NCBI GenBank assembly: GCA_965206975.1
Contig: OZ242253.1
Span: 2,914,001-2,978,000 of the forward strand
Source: JAAXGI01 sp965206975
Lineage (GTDB): Bacteria > Gemmatimonadota > Gemmatimonadetes > Longimicrobiales > Gaopeijiaceae
Length of the DNA: 64,000 nt
Reading direction: 5' to 3'
Every line of letters starts with the position of its first letter. The stretch's first letter is position 1. Under the pieces are notes generated by a model, which did no database searches, had not been told where the DNA came from, and saw only the letters and a list, made by a program, of their open reading frames with translations. The position numbers were made by a program, and so were the translations under genes. Below, piece by piece: positions 8,457-15,432 of the stretch.

Positions 8457-8660
8457 ATGACTGATACTGCGTACTTCTACCCGGCGCCGTATTGGGGATC
8501 GAGGGACAGTGATTCGATAAAGTCGCTTCTCCTGTTATTCTACGATGTTGCCATTCTGTTGCCGGGCTACATGTACGGTCGCCACACCGATGCAGATCCA
8601 ACGCTTACTGAGCCTCTTGAGGATCCCGGTCTGTTACGAGATGGCACTAAGGAGGTTTAG
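8457..8660 (+). CDS. Small uncharacterised protein of AT-rich cassette (67 aa)
   Basis: The protein begins MTDTAYFYPAPYWGSRDS and continues IKSLLLLFYDVAILLPGYM. The pattern F/Y-Y-P-x-P-x-W ... IKSLLLF(F/Y)D..A(I/L)L.P.YM recalls, from memory, the N-terminal ~60 residues of a larger family of uncharacterised prokaryotic proteins, so this could be a natural short form or a truncated copy. A good ribosome-binding site (AAAGGAG) precedes the ATG. The last codons overlap the strong AAGGAGG site of the next gene, which starts 2 bp after this stop, so the two are co-translated. Function unknown. Confidence 0.6.
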   Translation: MTDTAYFYPAPYWGSRDSDSIKSLLLLFYDVAILLPGYMYGRHTDADPTLTEPLEDPGLLRDGTKEV

Positions 8661-8662
8661 TT

Positions 8663-9826
8663 ATGAGACATATCCCTCAAGAAGAGGAAACAGAACTTCC
8701 AGTCTACCGAGTCCCTTTCGGTATCGGATCTTTGAACTTTGGCTTGAGGAATGACGGTTCGGTCACTCTTAGTGGGATCGACTATTGTGATCTCCTGAGA
8801 GCAGAACTTGAAACTATACCCACCCTGAATAACTTAGAGATCGACCATTTCAATGATGAAGAGATTGAATTTGGTGAAAGAGATTTGATAGAAACAAGAT
8901 CAGGAACAGCCATTTTCCCTGACGGAAATAGTATTTTGGGCATCAAGTTCGATCTCTACATCCCGCTTCGGACCCAAGCAGAGATAGTCGGCCGATATTT
9001 TACACCCAGAATTAAGACAGAACATTTTCGCATTCATATTCGCTATCCGTACCATGGCCCAGTCACATTTGTAGAGCTCATCAACAACGAAGAGTCTTCT
9101 GATCCTTCGACTGCCGTTCGGATTGTAAGAGAGTACATTGAAGATCAACTGAGGCGATTGCCAGGTAATGTTATTTTTGTATTCGTCGGTCCGTCACCAT
9201 TCCATGCTGATCTCCATATTGAGGGGTATAGGACATCAAATTTAACGAATAATACCTTTGAATGTAAACAATTAGACGAAATTGGATATGCGGACATCAC
9301 CTTTCGGTGTTGTGTCGACGATATCCCTACAGAGAGCGATGCGTGTGAAGCGCTCTTCGAGAAGCTAGAACGTGATCTTGGCCTCTTTTACCAAATCCAT
9401 CGTGATGATGTCGAAAAGAGCCAGCAGTGGAGTGACATCGAGCTCATCTCTTCAAGTCTAGTCGAACACCTAAACGCGAGGAGCCTGCGTGGGCGCTTGC
9501 GAACATTATGTAGGCGGGGGCGTGACCTAAAGGCGTTGCACGTCTCTCTGACTGAGTTTGAATCTGACCATATTTTGCACGAGCATTACATAAACCGTCA
9601 GTATCGAAAACTCAGCGAATCTAATAGTGACGGTTTTCCCAATAGCTTCCTTGAATCAGCCCTCGGAGATCGTCCTATCTATCCCGTGAGGCAGATGACG
9701 GAACTTATGTCCTTTTGTGAGAAACGGCGATCTGAAGCCGTGGAATGGCTAATTGTAATAATTGCGGGCTTAGTAGGTGGTATAGCGGGTTCATTTGTGA
9801 CAGTACTGGCCAATAGCTACCTATAG
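8663..9826 (+). CDS. Uncharacterised C-terminally membrane-anchored protein (387 aa)
   Basis: Second gene of the AT-rich pair, with AAGGAGG placed 8 bases before its ATG. The body (about 1-350) is hydrophilic, rich in Asp, Glu and aromatic residues, with alternating short hydrophobic strands (for example GNVIFVFVGPSPFHADLHIEG) and a helical segment rich in Leu/Arg near 255-300. The C-terminus (about 357-387) is one membrane span, AVEWLIVIIAGLVGGIAGSF followed by a short tail, suggesting a tail anchor with the body in the cytoplasm. I recognise no catalytic motif or family. Its position between mobile-element relics, its coupling to the preceding short gene and its foreign base composition suggest a defence or conflict module. 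That is inference only. Confidence 0.65.
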   Translation: MRHIPQEEETELPVYRVPFGIGSLNFGLRNDGSVTLSGIDYCDLLRAELETIPTLNNLEIDHFNDEEIEFGERDLIETRSGTAIFPDGNSILGIKFDLYIPLRTQAEIVGRYFTPRIKTEHFRIHIRYPYHGPVTFVELINNEESSDPSTAVRIVREYIEDQLRRLPGNVIFVFVGPSPFHADLHIEGYRTSNLTNNTFECKQLDEIGYADITFRCCVDDIPTESDACEALFEKLERDLGLFYQIHRDDVEKSQQWSDIELISSSLVEHLNARSLRGRLRTLCRRGRDLKALHVSLTEFESDHILHEHYINRQYRKLSESNSDGFPNSFLESALGDRPIYPVRQMTELMSFCEKRRSEAVEWLIVIIAGLVGGIAGSFVTVLANSYL

Positions 9827-9837
9827 CACACACCAAC

Positions 9838-9950
9838 GAACCGCTGCCGCCTCGTGTCTCGAATCTCGCCGGTGAGGTACGCTGCCCAGTCGCCCATCAG
9901 CCGATGGCGCCGCTCGAATAGATCCGAACGGGCATAGGCCGCCTCGATGG
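9838..9950 (-). pseudogene. Integrase C-terminal remnant fused to mob leader
   Basis: On the minus strand this reads EAAYARSDLFERRHRLMGDW..YLTGEIRD, matching the last ~35 residues of the intact integrase at 14,061 (EAAYRRTDLFDRRRRLMDDW). It includes the catalytic Tyr of A-A-Y. Upstream it is joined directly to the first codons of a mobC start (M-A-D-R-R-T) of leader copy C, so the junction near 9,945 is a recombination scar. Confidence 0.75.
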
Positions 9951-10440
9951 CGGCGGTGCCGGTGCGGCGATCAGCCATCAGCGCACCGAGAAGGGGGTTC
10001 GGGGGGCGAGCCGCCCGCCCGCGAACTCCGCCGGAGCGTGGGCCTCCGGGGGATCGAAGGGGGGCGGAGCGCGCCCTCGCCAGACGCCGATGTATGAGAT
10101 TGGTAGGCTGGCTCCCGTGCCTCCCGTGCGCCGAACAAACTCGTCGCCCGATGCTTGGAGACCTGCGCCGTCAAAATCTCCATACCACTACATGGAGGAG
10201 GCTGCTTTTTGCCCTGTCAACAAGGGGAAATCAGCGCATGTCCCAAGTGAGGTCCAGCCACGCATTCGAGCCCGGTCAGGCTCCGCCAGCGGACTGGTGA
10301 GGTGCCTCTGGAGGACCGCCTGAACCAGCGGGTGGCCTCGGTCGCGATCGGCCGCAGCAGCGACCGCGTCGCTCCGGTGCGGCTGCCCAACCATCCTGCG
10401 GAAAAGCTACGGAGCCGATGAGGAGCTCGGCGGATCAACG
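9945..10440 (-). repeat. Mobilisation leader, copy C
   Basis: Third copy of the mob leader, same orientation as copy B. On the minus strand it holds GTTGACAGGGC, GCCTCCTCCATGTA, GGTATGGAGATTTTGACGGC, CCAGCCTACC and the GC-rich block, ending at a mobC start M-A-D-R-R-T. The distal part matches copy B through the segment near GGTTGGGCAGCCGC. No intact mobC or relaxase follows, so this copy is an orphan. Confidence 0.72.
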
Positions 10441-11085
10441 GCTCGGCGCGGCCTCCGGCTCTCGAGTCTCGCCTGCCAGATAGCCGGCCCAGTCGTCCAT
10501 GAGCCGGCGGCGGCGCTCGAACAGATCCGTGCGGCGATAGGCCGCCTCGACTTTGTTCTGGACCACATGCGCCAGCGCCGCTTCGATGACTTCGCGCGGA
10601 TGATCCGTCTCTTCGGCCGCCCAGTCGCGGAACGAGGACCGGAAACCGTGGCGCACGGCCGCGATCTCGAGCTTCCGGAGCAGCCGCTTGTCGAAAATCG
10701 GCCGACCGTCCCCGAGGGCGAACACCAGCGGGCGGGCTCCTCCGAGTGTCCGCACCTCCTCGAGAACCTCCATCGCCCGGCCGCTTAGCGGCACCCGGTG
10801 CTCGCGCCGCGTCTTCATGCGCGTGGCGGGTACGGTCCACGCCCCCTCCGTCCGGTCGATCTCGGCCCACTGGGCCAACCGCACTTCGCCCCACCTCGCC
10901 GGCCGTTAGGACCATGAACTCGAACACCAGCGCGACGACGGGCTCCTCCTCCGACACTCGCACCGTCTCGATCGCCCCTGCTACCTCGCGATGCGGCAAG
11001 GCCCGCAGGTGCTGCGTGACGTCATACTGAGGACCCAGCACCGGGCCGAGTCGGTCGCACGGATTGTTGCCGGTAGCCCGTCATG
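10435..11085 (-). pseudogene. Tyrosine integrase remnant (N-truncated, frameshifted)
   Basis: The reading R-A-T-G-N-N-P-C-D-R-L-G-P-V-L-G aligns with residues ~195-210 of the intact integrase at 14,061-15,296. A stop codon sits immediately upstream, so the N-terminal 190 residues are gone. Near 10,902 one extra base breaks the A-A-R-W-x-E-V-R motif that holds the first catalytic Arg. After the shift the rest is intact: HGFRSSFRDW, AHVVQNKVEAAYRR with the catalytic His and Tyr, and the tail LFERRRRLMDDW. It is clearly a degraded paralogue rather than a small gene. Confidence 0.85.
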
Positions 11086-11192
11086 TTTACCTAGCGCGTG
11101 CACGGCGACCTTCAAGACCAATAACCGCCGCCGCACTCCTCTGAGTGGTGATCAAGATGATGGTGACGTCCCCGGTCGCTGAAGAACTTGGG

Positions 11193-12110
11193 TTATCCTG
11201 AAACGCTGCGAGCCTCGGCGACTTTGTCGCGTCCGTACTTGATTATCAGCTGATTCACTATGTCCGGCTCTACGCTCATGGCGAAGGCTATGAGCCCGGC
11301 AAGCTCTGACCTCTCGGCTGGGGCCAGCAGCTCAAGGCGATGGATCTGCCGCCTGATGAATCGTTTGCGGTCTCGACCCAGCGACACGGTCCCATCGCTG
11401 GAGAGGACTAACCCCGTGACCAACCTGCGCCCCTTCTTTGACGAGTGGCGAGTCTTACTGCGGTTGATGCGGAGTCCCAGAGGGAATGCAAGCTCACCCA
11501 AGATCGTCTCGACCTGCGAAGGCAAGGCGTGCAGAACGTCGCGCCTATTGGTAGAGAAGAACAAGTCGTCGGCGTACCGTGTGTAGGTCGCATCGATCCC
11601 GACACAGACTGCAGCGAGCCGATCGTCCAGCCGAAAGCAGACCGCGTTGCTCAGGGCAGGTGAGGTTGGTGCCCCGATGGTAAGACGCAGGTAGCGGCAG
11701 GTGACCTGGACGAAGAAGGCCCGGTCCGCTTCATCCCAGTCCTCAGTCAGCACGGGGCCCTCGTTGAGAAAGAGTTGAAGGTCGTCGCTGGTTATCGACG
11801 GGAAGAAGTTCACGAGATCCATGCGGAGTAGGTACCTGCTATGAACATGTGCGGCGGCATTCTTGCGAATCCCGACGCCCTCCCTGTAGGCGTGCGCAGC
11901 GTCGTGTACGGTCCACGACGAAATCACCTCTTTCAGCAGCCACCTCTGAAGCGCCTTCAGTTCCCGCGAAGGATGATGGATCTCGCGCTGACCACCGGTG
12001 CGCTTGGGAATCATGTAGACCTTGTACGCGTGCGACGCCCTGTTGGCCACTCCCTGGACGAGCGATACCGGCAGCTGGAGATCTCGTGAGATCCGGTGGA
12101 CCAAGCTCAT
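11193..12110 (-). CDS. Retron reverse transcriptase
   Basis: The enzyme makes the multicopy single-stranded cDNA of a retron from the adjacent RNA gene. The protein has 305 residues from the ATG at 12,110. Motifs in order are NAAAH (84-88, the retron NAxxH), the first catalytic Asp in RMDLVNFFPS (D98), the GAPTSPALSNAV motif (146-157), YADD (179-182) and VTG (231-233), which is typical of retron RTs in contacting the msr. The start is chosen because ATG overlaps the effector stop as ATGA. In-frame extension upstream would run through the effector gene and is not credible. Length suits retron RTs, with no fused C-terminal domain. Confidence 0.92.
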   Translation of the reverse strand: MSLVHRISRDLQLPVSLVQGVANRASHAYKVYMIPKRTGGQREIHHPSRELKALQRWLLKEVISSWTVHDAAHAYREGVGIRKNAAAHVHSRYLLRMDLVNFFPSITSDDLQLFLNEGPVLTEDWDEADRAFFVQVTCRYLRLTIGAPTSPALSNAVCFRLDDRLAAVCVGIDATYTRYADDLFFSTNRRDVLHALPSQVETILGELAFPLGLRINRSKTRHSSKKGRRLVTGLVLSSDGTVSLGRDRKRFIRRQIHRLELLAPAERSELAGLIAFAMSVEPDIVNQLIIKYGRDKVAEARSVSG

Positions 12111-13006
12111 GCGGTGTCCGCCAGGGCCTTCAACGCCGGGATGCACGGTGGACACGCCTGCATTACGCCCACGATTCGGGCCCTTAGCGAGGCCATGTCG
12201 ATGTATTTCCCTGTGTATTGAAACGACCGTAGCCGGCCCTCCTGCAACGGACGGTAGAAGAGTTCTTGGTCGCCCACGGACAGTGAGCTGAGGAGGTCCA
12301 GTGCCCTTCCTAGTCCAAGCATGAGCGTCACGTCCACTCCCGGTCGCCCCAGCAATTGCTCCACAAAAAACTCGACATGGTGGTGCGGACAGGGTCCAAA
12401 CACCGAAACTAGATCGCAAACGAAAAAGAGTAGATGCTTTGGACTGGTGATCAGATTGGGAACCCGGCGCGATCGAGCAACGGGGATGCGATCGAGTCGC
12501 TCCTCCACGTCTCCGACAACTTCCAATATGCGGGTGTGGTTCCCCCAGATGCTGGGGCCGAACTTCGAGTCGCGGTCGGTCCAGCGAACCGGTCCCGTCT
12601 CGATAAAAGAACCCCCGTCCCGATGATCGAGATTGAGGATCGGAAGGAGCTTCTGACGAAGCGGCCGGCTAATTGAAAACGCTCCCAACTCCGCGAACGT
12701 GCCAGGGCTCTCGACAATGACGATCACTATGTCAGCGAGCTGCGCCATCTGCGCTTCCACAGCTAGCGCATTTGCACTCGTGTCATGGAGGGCGATCACC
12801 TCCCACGCTCTCTCAGCGTAGAAGACCAGGCACTCCCCACGATGACGAGCGAGGTATTGAGAAAGGTGATCTCGGAGCGAGCTACCCAGGCCCCCGCACA
12901 AGAACACGACCGTGCCCACCTTTCGGAAGTGGTACTCCTTCCTACGAAAGTCGGCGAGCACGGCATCCCGTACTTGGGCGAACCGCGGGTGGTGAAGCCA
13001 GTCCAA
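12107..13006 (-). CDS. Retron effector, St85-family type
   Basis: The 299-residue protein lies between the retron RNA gene and the RT. The N-terminal half has a nucleotide-binding-like core: VVFLCGGLGSS (33-43) and, later, IVIVIVESPGTFAELGAF (about 93-110). This resembles SLOG/TIR-like or deoxyribosyltransferase-like folds, where the Glu and the glycine-rich loop bind a nucleotide. From memory, the run VESPGTFAELGAF, the GPVRW segment and SPKHLLFFVCDLVSV belong to what databases name the retron St85-family effector. Translation starts at TTG 13,006 with AGGAG about 7 bases upstream. That AGGAG is part of the retron a2 repeat. Presumably it is held inactive by RT plus msDNA and released by phage action; this is inference from other retrons. 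Confidence 0.82.
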   Translation of the reverse strand: MDWLHHPRFAQVRDAVLADFRRKEYHFRKVGTVVFLCGGLGSSLRDHLSQYLARHRGECLVFYAERAWEVIALHDTSANALAVEAQMAQLADIVIVIVESPGTFAELGAFSISRPLRQKLLPILNLDHRDGGSFIETGPVRWTDRDSKFGPSIWGNHTRILEVVGDVEERLDRIPVARSRRVPNLITSPKHLLFFVCDLVSVFGPCPHHHVEFFVEQLLGRPGVDVTLMLGLGRALDLLSSLSVGDQELFYRPLQEGRLRSFQYTGKYIDMASLRARIVGVMQACPPCIPALKALADTA

Positions 13007-13009
13007 AAA

Positions 13010-13133
13010 GTCTCCTACTTGGATCGCGCCCGAGCGACGCTAGCGTCGCGAGGGCGGAATGCCTATCAATACGTACGGGCTGGCTATACACCAGCCACAA
13101 AGCGGAGTGTAACACACACCGCAGCTAGGAGAC
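13010..13133 (-). ncRNA. Retron msr-msd RNA gene
   Basis: On the minus strand the transcript would begin with a1 GTCTCCTA (13,133-13,126) and close with the exact complement a2 TAGGAGAC (13,017-13,010). Directly after a1 comes the TAGC context, with G at 13,125 as probable branching guanosine. Three hairpins follow. HP1 (13,122-13,102) is GCGG-T-GTGT, loop GTT, ACAC-T-CCGC. HP2 (13,096-13,078) is GGCTGG, 7-nt loop, CCAGCC. HP3 (13,056-13,027) is CGCCC-TC-GCGACGC, TA, GCGTCGC-TC-GGGCG, whose core is a 16-nt palindrome and is the likely msd stem. A TTGACA promoter points at 13,133. All elements were read directly; the assignment to a retron rests on the adjacent RT and effector. Confidence 0.8.
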
Positions 13134-13139
13134 GCCGTT

Positions 13140-13168
13140 CAAATACACCCATACCCGAGGCCTGTCAA
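13140..13168 (-). promoter_or_regulatory. Promoter for the retron
   Basis: On the minus strand TTGACA (13,168-13,163) is followed by a 17-base spacer and TATTTG (13,145-13,140). Transcription would start about 7 bases later, at the first base of the a1 repeat (13,133). The -35 is consensus; the -10 is weak. It lies in DNA derived from a transposase remnant. Confidence 0.6.
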
Positions 13169-13259
13169 GCTCTGCTTGCCGCCCTGGCTCTGATTTCGCC
13201 CAACGGAGTATGGTTCGCGAGCCCGCCACGAACTAGTCAGTTGGGCACCCAACCGACCG

Positions 13260-13410
13260 TGCCGTACAGCCTTTGGGAAGGTGACCCACGAGGTTCCTGA
13301 GTTTACGGTTCCGGCAGCGCTCAAAGGGGTTCGCCTGGCCGAATACTTGGTCGCTGCCCCTCCGCAAGGCCTCCCAGCCGTCGATCACGAAGGGACGTCG
13401 CCGCTCAGGG
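13260..13410 (-). pseudogene. IS256-family (mutator-type) transposase fragment
   Basis: Minus-strand translation gives LDPERRRPFVIDGWEALRR followed by FGQANPFERCRNRKLRNLVGHLPK. This matches the central region of mutator/IS256 transposases (DG.KALR......QRC..HK.RNV..HLP). The flanking N- and C-terminal regions are not recognisable, so only about 50 codons survive. Confidence 0.65.
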
Positions 13411-14060
13411 TCCAGCTGCCCCTGGTGCTTGGGAGGTAGCGCCTGACCCGGCCAGTAGCCAAACAGTGCTGCGCGCCGGAATCAGCAACGTCGGGGCGGT
13501 AGTACTGCGTCTAGGTGCAGCGCGTCTGGTTCTGGCACCGGCTCTCATCTGAGCGACGGTACCGTCGTTTCCATCGGGGGACTTTGGGCTGGCTCTTCCA
13601 ACGACATTCCCGCCGCCACCGGAAAATCGGCCGCTCAGCGAGGTACCGAGACGGCGCCACAACTCCGAACAGTGGACAGATACATTCGGGAACTCTTTAG
13701 TCACTCAGAGTATGCGCGTCGTTCTACGGCTGGGCCGCTCCATGCGAAGGTCGATCTTCTTGTGCGTCGCTAGAGCCATCCGGAAAGTCCGGTGGTTGTC
13801 CTATGGCCGCGGTCGCAGCGATGGCGTTGACGGCTTCCGATCCGGCAGAGGTCGCGTTCCAGGCGGAGCATAGGGTGAGCCGGGCGGTAAAGGGCCAGGT
13901 TCTACAATGGCGCAGCAAGTGGCAAGTATTGGCTGGGGGAACGTGGCAGACGTGAAGCGGCTGCGGGAGCCAAGGTCGCGCATGCCAAGCTGAAGCGGAC
14001 GGGCGAGGACCTCAGTCCCTACGGGAAGACTCTCGAGCGCCGATGAAGAGCTCGGCGGAG
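13411..14060. other. Gene-free stretch between retron relics and integrase
   Basis: No convincing gene, repeat or structured element is seen in 13,411-14,040. The last bases (14,040-14,060, CGATGAAGAGCTCGGCGGA) recur almost exactly next to the integrase remnant at 10,418-10,436, so they are the common 3' flank of this integrase family. Confidence 0.5.
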
Positions 14061-15296
14061 TCATCGGCGGCGCGGCACGGCCTCCGGTTCTGGAGTCTCG
14101 CCGGCCATGTAGGTCGCCCAGTCGTCCATAAGTCGACGTCGGCGGTCGAACAGGTCGGTGCGCCGATAAGCCGCCTCGACCTTGTTCCGGACCACATGCG
14201 CCAGCGCCGCCTCGACGACCTCGCGGGGATGGTCAGTCTCCTCGGCCGCCCAGTCCCGGAAGCTCGACCGGAACCCGTGAGGCACGGCCGCGATCTCGAG
14301 CGTTGCGAGCAATCGACGCAGATGCTTTTCAATGATCGGCTGCCCGTCGCCGATGGTGAAGACAATCGGACTGCCGTCGCCGAACGTCCGGGCCTCGTCG
14401 ATGATGTCGATGGCGCGGCCGCATAGCGGAACCCGATGTTCGCGCTTGGCCTTCATGCGTGTGGCGGGAACCGCCCACACACCCTCTCTCGGATCGATCT
14501 CCTCCCACGCGGCCCCGCGCACCTCGTTCCACCGCGCCGCCGTCAGCACCAGGAACTCGAAGGCCAGCTTCAGGACCCGGGGCGCATCCGTAGCCCGTAC
14601 CGTCTGAATGGCCGATGCCACCTTGCCATGCGGCAACGCCCGGAAGTGCTGCACAACGTCGTTCTGAGGGCCGAGCACCCGCCCGATCCGGTCGCAGGGG
14701 TTGTCGGTCCGGAGTTCCATCGCCACGGCCCATTCCAGCACCCCATGCATGCGCTGGCGGATGGTTCGGGCCGTGGGCGCCTTCACGTGCCAGATAGGCC
14801 CGAGGACCTCGAGCAAGTCAGCGCTTGTCACCTCCGAGACCGGCATCTTGCCGATGCGCGCGAATGCGTAGCGCTCCAGGCTGCTCAGCCAGATTTTCGG
14901 GTACTTCGGATCGCGCCAACCGGCCTGCTGCTGTTCCACCACCCTCGCGGCGGCTTCGGCGAAGCTCGGCACGCCCTGGGAGCGCCGCTTCTCTGCGAGC
15001 GGGTCGCCGCCCTCGCGGGCCAGCTTGCGGTTGGCCAGCGCCTGCTCGCGTGCTTCGGCGAGCGAGACCAGGACGACGCTGCCGAGTCCGAGCTCGCGCC
15101 TCCGGCCCCGGATGACGAGGCGTTGGATCCAACTCCGGGTGCCGCTCGGCTGGACGAAGAGGTACAACCCGTTGCCGTCCGCATGTCTTCCCGGCGGGGC
15201 GGTACGGATGAAGGCAGCCGACAGGGCCTGATAGGGATGGCGGCCCCTGGGCTTGGTTTTCCGTGGCGCGGCGGCCGTGTCTATTACAGTACTCAT
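14061..15296 (-). CDS. int: Tyrosine site-specific integrase (P4-like)
   Basis: Catalyses integration and excision of the element by tyrosine recombination. With the ATG at 15,296 the protein has 411 residues. It comprises an N-terminal arm-type DNA-binding domain with GNGLYLFVQPSGTRSWI, a core-binding domain (about 108-195) and a catalytic domain. Catalytic residues are R254 (A-A-R-W-N-E-V), H339 and R342 (HGFR), H366 (LAHVV) and Tyr376 (EAAYRR), all intact. Length and arrangement fit P4-type phage/ICE integrases. It is the only intact copy; related relics lie at 9,838, 10,435 and 33,000. The promoter would place the transcript start at the ATG, a leaderless message. Confidence 0.93.
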   Translation of the reverse strand: MSTVIDTAAAPRKTKPRGRHPYQALSAAFIRTAPPGRHADGNGLYLFVQPSGTRSWIQRLVIRGRRRELGLGSVVLVSLAEAREQALANRKLAREGGDPLAEKRRSQGVPSFAEAAARVVEQQQAGWRDPKYPKIWLSSLERYAFARIGKMPVSEVTSADLLEVLGPIWHVKAPTARTIRQRMHGVLEWAVAMELRTDNPCDRIGRVLGPQNDVVQHFRALPHGKVASAIQTVRATDAPRVLKLAFEFLVLTAARWNEVRGAAWEEIDPREGVWAVPATRMKAKREHRVPLCGRAIDIIDEARTFGDGSPIVFTIGDGQPIIEKHLRRLLATLEIAAVPHGFRSSFRDWAAEETDHPREVVEAALAHVVRNKVEAAYRRTDLFDRRRRLMDDWATYMAGETPEPEAVPRRR

Positions 15297-15302
15297 CCCC
15301 AC

Positions 15303-15331
15303 ATAATATAGGGGATTAAGGTGGATGTAAA
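15303..15331 (-). promoter_or_regulatory. Integrase promoter
   Basis: On the minus strand TTTACA (15,331-15,326), a 17-base spacer and TATTAT (15,308-15,303) form a near-consensus promoter. The predicted transcription start falls about 7 bases downstream, at the A of the ATG at 15,296. The region 15,303-15,432 has no gene and is AT-richer than its surroundings. Confidence 0.6.
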
Positions 15332-15432
15332 GAGATATTGTGAGCCGGTAAGATCGGTGCTGAATACTTATAAAGCGTTGGTAAAACGGTGGTTTATGGA
15401 ATACTCTGGATGACTACGAACGCTGCTGGATT

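Noticed and set aside
12107..13006. Reading the retron neighbour as a separate TIR/NAD-depletion (Thoeris- or CBASS-like) system
   Set aside because: It is coupled to the RT by a 4-bp overlap and follows the retron RNA directly, so a retron effector explains it better.
13411..14040. Additional transposase pieces
   Set aside because: Several short frames were translated on both strands and none gave a recognisable motif beyond the IS256 fragment at 13,260-13,410.
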